The notes under the pieces are model-generated. The model made no database searches. It saw nothing but the letters and a program-made list of their open reading frames with translations, and was not told the DNA's origin. From NCBI RefSeq assembly GCF_938002845.1, contig NZ_CALKZP010000022.1, forward strand, positions 1-61,126: DNA of 61,126 bases, written 5' to 3'. The stretch is from an uncultured Campylobacter sp. GTDB taxonomy: Bacteria; Campylobacterota; Campylobacteria; Campylobacterales; Campylobacteraceae. Shown here piece after piece: positions 26,488 to 34,630 of this stretch. Made by a program: the position numbers and the translations under genes. Numbering within the stretch: position 1 is the first letter of the stretch; each line of letters begins with the position of its first letter.

Positions 26488-28308
26488 TTACTTCGTCTTC
26501 TTTGCGCTGTCTTTGCTAGTCGTTGCATTTGCGTCGATGTAGCCCATCTGAGCGAGCTTTTCGTAGATTTGCATGATGACGGGACCTGCCGCGCTTCCGC
26601 CGCCGCCTCCGTGTTCTACGAGCACGGTTACGGCGTATTGCGGCTTGTCATACGGCCCGAAGCTCGTCATCCAGGCGTGCGAGCGGTGGAAGTAGTCCAT
26701 ATCGGCCTCTTTCATTCGCTTTTTGGTGGTCTGCGAGATGCCTACGACCTGCGCGGTTCCCGTCTTGACCGCTAGAGGCACTACTGCGGTATGGATAAGC
26801 TTGTAGGCGGTGCCTCCGTCGGGGTTGTTGCCGACCTCATACATCCCGCGTCGTACGAGGGGCAGCTGCGCCTTTTCTTTCGGCGTGAAAAGCTCGGTAG
26901 GGGCAAATTCCACCGGCTTGCCGTCGATGCTTTTTAAAAAATGCGGCGTGATAGCCTTGCCCGAGGCGATCTGCGCGGTGTTTTTCGCCACCTGCATAGG
27001 GGTGACGAGCACGTCGCCCTGGCCGATCGAGGCATTGACCGTCTCACCCTGATACCACGCGCGCTTAAATTTCTGCATTTTCCAGGCCTTATTAGGCATC
27101 GTGCCTACAAACTCATTGGGTAGATCGACGCCCGTTTTGCTACCGAAACCCAGACGCTGCAGATACGCGGACATATAGTCGATCCCCACCAGCAGCGAGC
27201 CTTCGTAAAAATACACGTCGCAGCTGCCCTTGATCGCCTCTACTAGGCTCACGCGGCCGTGACCCCAGCTCTTCCAGCAGCGGAATTTTCGCCCCCCTAG
27301 CTCTATCGTGCCGCTGCAAAACACGCTCCAGTTCTCGTTGATCTTGCCGCTGTTTAAAAAGCTCATCCCTACAGCCATCTTAATGACCGAACCGGGCGGA
27401 TAGAGGCCATTTACGAGCTTATTCGTAAACGGATGGCGCGGGTCTTTTATCAGCTCGTCCCACTGCGTCTGCGAAATTCCGCCCACGAAGGTGTTAAGAT
27501 CGTACTCTGGGAAGCTGCCCGCCGCGATGATAGCGCCGTCGCGCAGATCCATCACGATCGCTACGCCGTCCTTGTCTTTAAAAATTTCCTCGAGGTATTT
27601 TTGCAGCTCAAGATCGATGGTAAGGGAGATTTCGCTGCTGCTGGGCTCCTGCATCGAGATCTCCTCTACGACCTGATTTAGCGCCGTAACCTTCGTCTTG
27701 CGCTCGCCCTTGCTGCCCTGCAAAAGCTCGTTATAATACCCCTCGACGCCGCTTCTGCCGTTGTATCCGGTAAGCGCGCTTAGAGGGTTGTTTTGGATAT
27801 CTTTTTTATTGGCGCGGCCTACGTAGCCGATGATATGAGAAGCAAGCGCGCCGTAAGGATAAAAGCGCTGCGAAGCGGGCGAAATTTTAATATTTTCGTG
27901 CAGGCTTAGGCTTGCAAAATGCTGTATCGTGACGTTGTAGTCCAAAAACGGTACGACTTCGATAAAGTCTTGGTTGTAAGCGGAATTTGCGTCCTTGTAG
28001 CTCTTGCTCATCGCAGTGACGTTGAGATCTTTGAAGTAGCGCGAGATGTTATTTAGCTCGCTTTGCAGCGCGGCGTCTTTTAGGTGCGGCGCGATCGATA
28101 GCGAAAAGCCGAGATTATTTATCGCGAGCGGGCGGCCTTTGGCGTCTAAAATTTGACCGCGCACCGGCGGGATGTATTCGGTAGAGATGACGTTGTTTTT
28201 AGCGACCTGCTCGTAGAATTCGTTTGATTTGATCGAAAGATAATAGATTCTCACCAAAAGCATGCTAAAAAATAGTATCACAAATACGAATACAAACTTT
28301 AGCCTCAT
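26488..28308 (-). CDS. mrdA: Penicillin-binding protein 2 (MrdA), elongation transpeptidase
   Basis: A 606-aa class B PBP that cross-links peptidoglycan during cell elongation with RodA. One N-terminal anchor helix (residues about 4-22) is followed by the dimerisation domain. In the transpeptidase domain the active-site S-x-x-K is in YPPGSVIKMAVG (near 305), SxD in KGSCDVYFYE (near 362) and KTG in AVKTGTAQVVG (near 518). It overlaps the upstream four-helix protein by 4 bp, the usual arrangement for mreD-mrdA. The C-terminal tail is lysine-rich. Confidence 0.96.
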   Translation of the reverse strand: MRLKFVFVFVILFFSMLLVRIYYLSIKSNEFYEQVAKNNVISTEYIPPVRGQILDAKGRPLAINNLGFSLSIAPHLKDAALQSELNNISRYFKDLNVTAMSKSYKDANSAYNQDFIEVVPFLDYNVTIQHFASLSLHENIKISPASQRFYPYGALASHIIGYVGRANKKDIQNNPLSALTGYNGRSGVEGYYNELLQGSKGERKTKVTALNQVVEEISMQEPSSSEISLTIDLELQKYLEEIFKDKDGVAIVMDLRDGAIIAAGSFPEYDLNTFVGGISQTQWDELIKDPRHPFTNKLVNGLYPPGSVIKMAVGMSFLNSGKINENWSVFCSGTIELGGRKFRCWKSWGHGRVSLVEAIKGSCDVYFYEGSLLVGIDYMSAYLQRLGFGSKTGVDLPNEFVGTMPNKAWKMQKFKRAWYQGETVNASIGQGDVLVTPMQVAKNTAQIASGKAITPHFLKSIDGKPVEFAPTELFTPKEKAQLPLVRRGMYEVGNNPDGGTAYKLIHTAVVPLAVKTGTAQVVGISQTTKKRMKEADMDYFHRSHAWMTSFGPYDKPQYAVTVLVEHGGGGGSAAGPVIMQIYEKLAQMGYIDANATTSKDSAKKTK

Positions 28309-28793
28309 ACCAGCCGCCCCTTAAAAAAGAGCAAAGCAAGCAAAATTTCAATCACGATGTAATTTAAATACTCGCCGCTTAGGGGCAGATACTCGCTCTT
28401 TTTGATCGCAGAAATCGCGTTGCTCGTGACAAAGACCAAAACATAGCTGATCATCACGTAAAAGCAGATCAAAAAATTTCTAAATTTAATATATTTAAAT
28501 GAGTTTTCATAGACCACGAAATAAAATATACAATACGCGATAGCCACGCTAAATAGGTTAAATCCGTGGATCTGCTCGGCGCAAAACAGATAAAAAATAG
28601 AGAAAAACCAGGTAAAGCCGAACTTTTTAAATTTCACGTCGTTTTCGTATTTTTGCACCACCATCGCCGTGAAAAAAAATCCGATCAGCGGCGGCAAGCC
28701 TCTATACACTGCACTTAGAAGCAGGTAGAAAAGAACTCCCGCGCTAAAAAGCGTGTCCGCTATAAGGTATAGATAAGTGCGATTTCGTTGCAT
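28305..28793 (-). CDS. Multi-helix membrane protein in the MreD position
   Basis: A protein of 162 aa (from the ATG at 28793; an ATG six codons upstream is also possible) with five to six hydrophobic helices and short charged loops. It has no catalytic motif. It overlaps mrdA by 4 bp (ATGA-type). In rod-shaped bacteria the small polytopic protein just before mrdA is MreD, which links MreC/MreB to the elongation synthases. Size and topology fit, but I cannot see family-specific residues, so the assignment is positional. The upstream acetyltransferase gene overlaps its start. Confidence 0.55.
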   Translation of the reverse strand: MQRNRTYLYLIADTLFSAGVLFYLLLSAVYRGLPPLIGFFFTAMVVQKYENDVKFKKFGFTWFFSIFYLFCAEQIHGFNLFSVAIAYCIFYFVVYENSFKYIKFRNFLICFYVMISYVLVFVTSNAISAIKKSEYLPLSGEYLNYIVIEILLALLFFKGRLV

Positions 28794-29575
28794 ACCGGAA
28801 ACTTTTTGCATTTAATACAATCGGCCCAAATTTTTTGCGCGGGCAGCTCGTCCTTTGGGATTTCGGTAAACCCCAGCCGCTCGAAAAATTCCTTTTGATA
28901 GGTGAGCGTAAATACGCTTTTTAGCCCGTAAAATCTCGCTTCACCGAGCAGCTCGTTTACGATAGCTCTGGCAATGCCCCGCCTGCGAAACTGCGGAGCG
29001 ACGATGAGCGAGCGCACCTCGGCAAGATCGGCGTTAAAAATTTTAAGCGAAGCAAAGCCCGCTAAAATTTCGGCTTCTTTTAGACACTGCGATTCGTGGG
29101 GCTGCGAACGTTCGGTTTGAGAAATGCCCGCGCTTTGCGAATATTCGCTCCGTAAAATTTGCTCTTTGCCCGCTTGCGCGCGACCCATTTGAGATACAGC
29201 TTGCAGCGCGCTATTTCGTGGCGCGCTATTTTGCGGCGTAGCTCGTTGCGGCGCAAAAATACCCGCGGCATTTTCGGCGGAATTTTCAGAAGTAATTTCG
29301 GCAAAATTTTCGGCGGAGCTTTGGATTAAATTTAAATCGGCATTGCATGCTAAATTTAAATCAGAATTCTCGGCTAAATTTAAATCGGAATTTTCTTTAG
29401 AATCAAAGCTCGTATCCGCCTTAGAATCGCAGCCGAACGCCAGCACGTATGAGCGGATATTGGCAGCTATCTCATCGCTTTCAAGCGGCAAGATCACGCC
29501 GTTTTGAACCTCCTCTTTTACGAGCTCCTGCATACGCGAAATGTCGCAAAGGCGCGCCTTTTTTAGCCGTATCAT
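28760..29575 (-). CDS. argA: GNAT acetyltransferase, probable N-acetylglutamate synthase, with large insertion
   Basis: A 271-aa protein made of a short N-acetylglutamate synthase-type GNAT domain split by about 110 residues. Residues 1-48 (IRLKKARLCDISRMQELV, then SYVLAF) and 166-271 (AGFASLKIF, AEVRSLIVAPQFRRRGIA, the acetyl-CoA loop) make one normal domain. The C-terminal WADCIKCKKFPVCNEIAL cysteine cluster is typical of short synthases in this phylum. Residues about 51-164 are low-complexity (tandem NSDLNLA units, then A/S/Q/N-rich). It starts arginine synthesis if functional. The insertion sits between strands two and three, so it may loop out. The gene symbol is tentative. Confidence 0.7.
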   Translation of the reverse strand: MIRLKKARLCDISRMQELVKEEVQNGVILPLESDEIAANIRSYVLAFGCDSKADTSFDSKENSDLNLAENSDLNLACNADLNLIQSSAENFAEITSENSAENAAGIFAPQRATPQNSAPRNSALQAVSQMGRAQAGKEQILRSEYSQSAGISQTERSQPHESQCLKEAEILAGFASLKIFNADLAEVRSLIVAPQFRRRGIARAIVNELLGEARFYGLKSVFTLTYQKEFFERLGFTEIPKDELPAQKIWADCIKCKKFPVCNEIALIYTL

Positions 29576-29687
29576 CTAAAATTTTCCCTAATCTTTGCGC
29601 GATCTTGGCGGCGCATTTTATATCCGCTGAATTTAATTATTTTGAAATTCTGCGCCGCAAAATTTAACGTATTTAAATTTAGAAATT

Positions 29688-30587
29688 TCATAATCCAAAC
29701 GCCCCGCGTACGATGATCTCGCGCGCTTTTTGCAGCCCGCCGCCCTTTAGCGTAGAGACTAAAACCGCCTGCGGATCGTGCCTCAAAAGCTTTGCGCGCT
29801 CGCTTTGATTGAGCTTGTCGGCTTTGGTATAGAGCCTCACGACCTTTTGATCGCCGCGCAGAAAACTAGCGAGATAGTTTTGCAAATTTTTATCTATCGT
29901 AAGATCAAACTGCCTCGCGTCGATGAGATGGACGAAAAGCTTGATATTTAGGCGCTCTTTGATGAACTCGTCGAGATTTTTTTGCCAGATATAATGCAGT
30001 TTTTTAGAGACCTTAGCGTACCCAAACCCCGGCAGATCCACGAAGATCAAAGAGATATTTTCCCCCAAGCTCGCAAGATCCGAAAAGGCGGGGTTGCCCG
30101 CTAAGCTTAGCGCGGATCTGCCTGTAAAATTTAATTCGGAGCTTTGCGCGGAATTCGGCGCGAAACCCGCCGCAGGATCTGTCTCGCGATCCGATCTAAA
30201 ATCCGCCGAAGCGCTTTTTAAATTTAAAACGCAAACTTGCTTTAAATTTCGCTCAGACGCCGCAGCCTCCGCGTGATCTTGCGCGCAATTTGCAGCCGAG
30301 CTTAAAGCCTCTTTGCTTGCTAGATCAAGCGGCGTTTCATTTTGCGAGCCGTCCGAGTCTGCGGCAAGCTTTTGTTTAAATTTAACTTCAAAGAAATTTA
30401 TCAGCTGCGTTTTGCCCGGCGTCGAGCTTGATTTGGCTAGATTTTTGCGCCCGGTAAGCGCGTTTATCAGGCTGCTTTTGCCGACGTTGGAACGCCCCAA
30501 AAACGCCACTTCGCTCATCGCAAACTCGGGCGCACCCGCGATATTTGCGGCGGAAGTGATAAACTGCGCGCTGCTAGGATAGATCAT
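29688..30587 (-). CDS. engB: Ribosome-biogenesis GTPase EngB (YsxC/YihA) with internal insertion
   Basis: A 299-aa protein; the family is usually about 200. G1 is GRSNVGKSSLINAL (residues 31-44), G2 the threonines in STPGKTQLINFF (55-66), G3 DLPGFGYAKVSK (184-195) and G4 TKADK. EngB assists 50S ribosome assembly. Between G2 and G3, residues about 72-175 are an A/S/N-rich low-complexity insert (ends near SLGENISLIF) that no family member I know carries. The frame is open throughout, so the gene is not broken. The ATG overlaps the lptA stop (ATGA). Confidence 0.92.
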   Translation of the reverse strand: MIYPSSAQFITSAANIAGAPEFAMSEVAFLGRSNVGKSSLINALTGRKNLAKSSSTPGKTQLINFFEVKFKQKLAADSDGSQNETPLDLASKEALSSAANCAQDHAEAAASERNLKQVCVLNLKSASADFRSDRETDPAAGFAPNSAQSSELNFTGRSALSLAGNPAFSDLASLGENISLIFVDLPGFGYAKVSKKLHYIWQKNLDEFIKERLNIKLFVHLIDARQFDLTIDKNLQNYLASFLRGDQKVVRLYTKADKLNQSERAKLLRHDPQAVLVSTLKGGGLQKAREIIVRGAFGL

Positions 30588-31099
30588 TTGTTTTGATCTT
30601 CTACCTGAAAGATCAGACGCACGGGCTTTTTCTCGCCGCCGCCGCTTTTTACTTCGTAGGTGCCTTTTTGGCGATTTACGATGATCTTATCGCCGTAAAC
30701 CTCCTTTTTAGTCTCGGCCTCGTGCAGATAGGCGTTGTTTTCGAGCGTGTAAGCCTCGATGGTCGGATCGTAGGTCAGCACGCCGCCCTTGCCGTCGTAA
30801 TGCTTTTGATTGAGTAAAATTTTAAAATTTGCATTTCCCGTCGCGACGTATTTGGTAGGCTGGCGCTTGGCGTCGAAGTAGATCGTCACTTTATCAGAAT
30901 TTAGCGTATCATAAGCGCCCTTTTTGATGCGAACGTTGCCTGTCAGCACGCTGATCTGCTTGATCTCGTCGGCGAAAAAATTATCCGCCGTGACCTCGAC
31001 CTGCTCCTGCGCGGCGCTAAGAGTAGTCGCGCCAAAGCCCGCAATTAGCGCGGCTGCGAGTATTAGTTTGTAGAGTTTTGATCTTTTATTAAATACCAT
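30584..31099 (-). CDS. lptA: Lipopolysaccharide transport periplasmic protein LptA
   Basis: A 171-aa exported protein with a signal peptide (KLYKLILAAALIAGFGATTL, cleavage after SAA) and an OstA/LptA beta-jellyroll (VEVTADNFFADEIKQISVLT, GNVRIKKG, YFDAKRQPTKYVATGNA). LptA bridges inner and outer membranes for LPS export. It overlaps lptC by 37 bp; an AAGGAA seven bases before the ATG inside lptC supports this start. Order is kdsC-lptC-lptA-engB. lptB is not in the window. Confidence 0.9.
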   Translation of the reverse strand: MVFNKRSKLYKLILAAALIAGFGATTLSAAQEQVEVTADNFFADEIKQISVLTGNVRIKKGAYDTLNSDKVTIYFDAKRQPTKYVATGNANFKILLNQKHYDGKGGVLTYDPTIEAYTLENNAYLHEAETKKEVYGDKIIVNRQKGTYEVKSGGGEKKPVRLIFQVEDQNK

Positions 31100-31596
31100 G
31101 CGTGGATTCCTTTTGAGTTTGTTTGTTTGGTTTTAGTATAGTAGCTGATGCTTGCGCCCGTGATGCGGTCGCCGCCTTGGCGCAACACGTACGGCACGTC
31201 GGAGCGGACGATCTTGCTGCTCGTATCGTAGATGATCTCTTGCGCAGTGTAATCAAAGCCTCTGCTATTTACATAGTGCGCGTCGCCGTTAAATTTTATC
31301 AGCTCGCCTGCGCGCGTCGCGGTCTTTGAAACCAAAGTGTGATTTAGATCCGCGCTAATCTCCTCGGCTTTAAAATTTACAAACTCGTCGCGATCCTTAT
31401 AGCGAGTGCCGCTGTCCGCGGTAAATTTAGCATCCACGCGCTCGCCGATTTGATAATCGACGATCTTTTTCATCTCCATATTCGCAATGCTTAGATCCTG
31501 CCTAAACATATCGCTAAAATACGGCGTCTGCACGCTTAGAAACACCATCGCGACGCAAAAGATCGCAATCGCGACGTAGAAAATTTTTATCACCAT
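31063..31596 (-). CDS. lptC: LPS export ABC transporter periplasmic protein LptC
   Basis: A 177-aa bitopic protein with one N-terminal helix (FYVAIAIFCVAMVFLSVQTP) and a periplasmic LptC-type fold (ELIKFNGDAHYVNSRGFDYT, AQEIIYDTSSKIVRSDVPYV). It hands LPS from LptB2FG to LptA. Position between kdsC and lptA agrees. Sequence conservation in LptC is low, so context carries weight. Confidence 0.85.
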   Translation of the reverse strand: MVIKIFYVAIAIFCVAMVFLSVQTPYFSDMFRQDLSIANMEMKKIVDYQIGERVDAKFTADSGTRYKDRDEFVNFKAEEISADLNHTLVSKTATRAGELIKFNGDAHYVNSRGFDYTAQEIIYDTSSKIVRSDVPYVLRQGGDRITGASISYYTKTKQTNSKGIHAWYLIKDQNSTN

Positions 31597-31651
31597 CGCT
31601 AGGCTCCTTTTGATCTACGCAGAATTTTGCCCCTCGCGCACGCTTGCGAAA

Positions 31652-32140
31652 CTACAGCCATTTGCTATTCCACTCTTCGCGCATGCCGTTTTTATCGACG
31701 AGCATTTCGATCATCTCGCGCACCGCGCCGCAGCCGCCGTTTTTGCTTAGCGTGACGTTCGCTTTTAGCGAGCTTAGCGCATCGGCGGGCTTAAAGCTGA
31801 TCGCGACCGCATTTAAAAGCTTCGCGTCGTTTATATCATCGCCGATCGCAGCGGCCTCATCGAAGCTTAGGTTTAAATTTTTTAAAATTTGCTCCGCCCT
31901 TGAGAGCTTGTCTTTTTCGCCTTGAAAGAGCGTATCGATCTTCAGCTCGCGCGCGCGGTTTGCGACGATTTGCGAGCTTTTGCCGGTGATGATCGCGACC
32001 TTTAGCCCCAGCCGCTGCCACTCCTGGATGCCGAACCCGTCTTTTACGTTAAATTTCTTCATCTCTTCGCCGCCGTTTGAATGATACAGCCCGCCGTCGC
32101 TAAGGCAGCCGTCTACGTCTAAAAATATGATCTTTATCAC
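31652..32140 (-). CDS. kdsC: 3-deoxy-D-manno-octulosonate 8-phosphate phosphatase KdsC
   Basis: HAD-family phosphatase releasing Kdo for LPS inner core. The DxD motif is in IIFLDVDGCLSDGGLYHS, the Thr/Ser motif in VAIITGKSS and the acidic motif in AAIGDDINDAKLL. I start at GTG 32140 (VIKIIFLDVDG), because the 20 residues upstream in the open frame are not family-like; this gives 162 aa, the usual length. It precedes lptC-lptA. No cap domain is present, as expected. Confidence 0.9.
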   Translation of the reverse strand: MIKIIFLDVDGCLSDGGLYHSNGGEEMKKFNVKDGFGIQEWQRLGLKVAIITGKSSQIVANRARELKIDTLFQGEKDKLSRAEQILKNLNLSFDEAAAIGDDINDAKLLNAVAISFKPADALSSLKANVTLSKNGGCGAVREMIEMLVDKNGMREEWNSKWL

Positions 32141-32226
32141 TTCGTTTTCCGTTTTTTGAAATTTTGTGATTTTAACGAAATTTGGCTGAATTTTTAGCAA
32201 ACGGCGTATAAATTTAAGCCGCGATC

Positions 32227-33174
32227 TTAGCCCTTAATCGGCACGTAGCCGCTATTTTCGATGATACTTTGCCCCTGCGGCGAAAGGATCCAATCTATCA
32301 AGATGCGGATATTTTCGTTTTTGTTGTTTTCATCGTAAACCGCGTAAATTTCGGCTACGAGCGGATATTTGCGGCTAGCGATATTTTCTTTATTCGGATA
32401 CGCGCCGTTTAGGCTAAGCATCTTCACGCCGCCGTTTTGCACGATCCCCTCGACGTAATAGCGAAACGAAAAGCCGATCGCGCTACCGAAAAAGCCCGTG
32501 ATCTTGCGCTTAGGCTGCGTCTCGCCCATAAATTTTAAAAACGCGCTCTGGCTGCCGCTACCCGCGTTTCGCTGCACGGCATCTATTCGCATGCGCTCGC
32601 CGCCCAGCTGCGACCAGTCGCTATATTGCCCCGAATAAATTCCTCGCACCTGATCCACGGTTAAATTAGATACTTTGTTATTCGCATTTACGATAAAGAC
32701 GAACGCCTCCAGCCCGATCGGCACAAAGCGCAAGTTCGCTCCTTTTTCGCGCGCATAATCGAGCTGCTGCTTCGAAGGTGCGGCGACGAAAATGAGATCC
32801 ACCTCGCCGTCGCTTATGGCCTTGTAGGCGCCTCGGGTATTGCTAAATTTAAGCCTGCTAGCATTGGTAAAATTTTGCCCGTCAAATTCCACGCTGTCCT
32901 TCGGATAGTTCGCCGCTACGAATGCCGAAAATACCGGATATAGCGCGGCTGCGCCGTCGATTATCGGCAGATCGCCGCTAAGTTTTAAGCTAGAACTAAC
33001 ACGCACGATCTGCGAGTCCTGCTCAAACGGCAGAAATTTATGCAGCTCGATCGATTTAGCCTGCATCTCGGCGCTGCTTTGATTTACGTATCGCTTCACG
33101 ACGAGGCTGTAAAACGCAAAATCGAAAGCCGCCAAGCTAAGCAGCAGCAAAATGACGATAGATCTGCGCTTCAT
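32227..33174 (-). CDS. PstS-like phosphate-binding protein
   Basis: A 315-aa periplasmic binding protein with an N-terminal signal/anchor (SIVILLLLSLAAFDFAFYSL). Residues about 70-80 (IIDGAAALYPVFSAFV) and about 205-215 (VQRNAGSGSQSAFLKFMG) match the substrate-contacting loops of PstS-type proteins; the latter is the phosphate-binding GSG loop. It may capture phosphate for a transporter or act as an exported sensor. No pstCAB genes accompany it. A 45-aa membrane ORF starts just upstream. Confidence 0.82.
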   Translation of the reverse strand: MKRRSIVILLLLSLAAFDFAFYSLVVKRYVNQSSAEMQAKSIELHKFLPFEQDSQIVRVSSSLKLSGDLPIIDGAAALYPVFSAFVAANYPKDSVEFDGQNFTNASRLKFSNTRGAYKAISDGEVDLIFVAAPSKQQLDYAREKGANLRFVPIGLEAFVFIVNANNKVSNLTVDQVRGIYSGQYSDWSQLGGERMRIDAVQRNAGSGSQSAFLKFMGETQPKRKITGFFGSAIGFSFRYYVEGIVQNGGVKMLSLNGAYPNKENIASRKYPLVAEIYAVYDENNKNENIRILIDWILSPQGQSIIENSGYVPIKG

Positions 33175-33175
33175 C

Positions 33176-33313
33176 TTAGTTGCCGTTCGCGATATAGGAG
33201 ATGATCGAGCATTTGCTATGCAGATACAGTGCCGCTGCGACTAGTGCGCAAACGCTGATCGCCCACGCCGTAAATATTACGGCGATCGTTTTTTGAAAAA
33301 TTTCATCGCTCAT
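33176..33313 (-). CDS. Small single-helix membrane protein (45 aa)
   Basis: A short ORF whose stop lies one base before the PstS-like ATG and whose ATG is preceded by TGAGGC. The product starts MSDEIFQKTIAVIFTAWAI, has one hydrophobic helix (TIAVIFTAWAISVCALVAAA) and ends in a short polar tail. The tight spacing and ribosome site suggest a real gene co-transcribed with the PstS-like protein. Function unknown. Confidence 0.6.
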   Translation of the reverse strand: MSDEIFQKTIAVIFTAWAISVCALVAAALYLHSKCSIISYIANGN

Positions 33314-33321
33314 TTTGCGCC

Positions 33322-33747
33322 TCACATATGCGCAAGCGCGCTATTAAGCAGCCATAAAAAGCCCATTAGGACAGCTAAAAAAGTTATGAACGAAAAAGCA
33401 GAGAGAATCAGCAAATTTCTAATTCTTCTACGGCGCTCAGCCGTGCTTTTAGCAGATCTAATAAATTTTACTAAACTTACAATTAGCCAAATGAGCGAAA
33501 CTACCGGTAGCCCGGTAAAAACCAAGGTAAGTATAGAAAAAGGATCGAATAGCCACTGAGAATATATGAGTGGAGCAAAAGCGCATGCAAACACAACCAC
33601 CGAAATAATTAGAAATTTTTTATCTCTTTTATGGCGCTCCGGATCGTCTTTTGATCTGATAAATTTAATCAAACACACGATAAGCCAAACAAAGCAGATC
33701 AAAAACAGCACATTTAAAATCTCCATAAGCGATCCGAAATTATTCAT
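33322..33747 (-). CDS. Membrane protein with internal duplication
   Basis: A 141-aa protein of four hydrophobic helices in two similar halves: FVWLIVCLIKFIRSKDDPER (residues about 19-38) corresponds to LIWLIVSLVKFIRSAKSTAE (about 85-104). Each is followed by a basic loop and another helix. The duplication suggests a two-fold symmetric membrane fold. Function unknown. It lies 8 bp upstream of the 45-aa ORF on the same strand. Confidence 0.65.
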   Translation of the reverse strand: MNNFGSLMEILNVLFLICFVWLIVCLIKFIRSKDDPERHKRDKKFLIISVVVFACAFAPLIYSQWLFDPFSILTLVFTGLPVVSLIWLIVSLVKFIRSAKSTAERRRRIRNLLILSAFSFITFLAVLMGFLWLLNSALAHM

Positions 33748-34001
33748 TTTTTACCTTTAAATTTTAATATGCAAAGCGGCGGTTTAGCGCTTCGGCAGTG
33801 CGAAATTTCATATAGCATAGTTCGCGGTTTTCGCGGCGGACGCAAATGCACCGCCAGCGGTCTTAATAAAGCGGCGTGCTTTGCTCGAGCAATGGCGAAA
33901 TTTTGCAAATTTCAAGCAGCGGCGAGAGTAAAATTTCAAACGCCGATAAAATTACAAAACCGCGAATTGCCAATTTTGTTAAATTTAGCGCGCATTTATC
34001 G
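33748..34001. other. Spacer between hisB end and the duplicated membrane protein
   Basis: A 111-codon open frame crosses it on the plus strand, but it has no ribosome site and its product is unlike any family. AAATTTC/AAAATTT words recur every 20-40 bp. Nothing else recognised. Confidence 0.4.
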
Positions 34002-34586
34002 CTATAAAACGCCCTTGGTGCTAGGCACGCCGGCGCGCTCGTTGATACTTATCGCGCGACGGAATGCGACGGCAAACGCCTTAAACGCGGCCTCTGCGAC
34101 GTGATGTAGATTTTCGCCGCGGATCTGGCATAGATGCAGCGTTAAATTTGCGTTGAAAGCCAGAGCGCGGAAAAATTCCTCCACGAGCTCGGCATCGAAT
34201 TCGCCGATCTTGCCGCGCTTTAGGCTCGGACAATCAAATACCAAAAACGCGCGGTTGGAAAAATCAAGCGCGGCGCTTACGGCGGCTTCATCCATCACGA
34301 CGACGCTATCGCCGAAGCGCTCGATGTTTTGCGCGGGATAGATCGCCTCTTTGATCGCGCTTCCGAGCACGATGCCGCAGTCCTCGACGCTGTGGTGAAA
34401 ATCGACCTGTAAATCGCCCTCGCAGCGCAGGTTCAGATCAATCCACGCGTGCTTGGCAAATGCACTAAGCATATGATCGAAAAAACCGATGCCCGTTTGT
34501 ATCTGCGCCGCGCCGCGCCCGTAAAGCTCAAAATCCAGCGAGATGTCCGTTTCTCGCGTCGTTCTGTTTTTACTTATCATCGCCAA
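34002..34586 (-). CDS. hisB: Imidazoleglycerol-phosphate dehydratase HisB
   Basis: A 194-aa monofunctional HisB, sixth step of histidine synthesis. The two-copy metal motifs are visible: GIGFFDHMLSAFAKHAWIDL (near residues 34-53), FHHSVEDCGIVLGSA (near 65-79) and LHHVAEAAFKAFA (near 165-177). Length matches the dehydratase domain, with no phosphatase fusion. Other his genes are not in the window. Confidence 0.96.
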   Translation of the reverse strand: MAMISKNRTTRETDISLDFELYGRGAAQIQTGIGFFDHMLSAFAKHAWIDLNLRCEGDLQVDFHHSVEDCGIVLGSAIKEAIYPAQNIERFGDSVVVMDEAAVSAALDFSNRAFLVFDCPSLKRGKIGEFDAELVEEFFRALAFNANLTLHLCQIRGENLHHVAEAAFKAFAVAFRRAISINERAGVPSTKGVL

Positions 34587-34630
34587 ATTCCTTCGAAGTG
34601 AAATTTAGCTGAAAATCTAGCGAAATTTCA

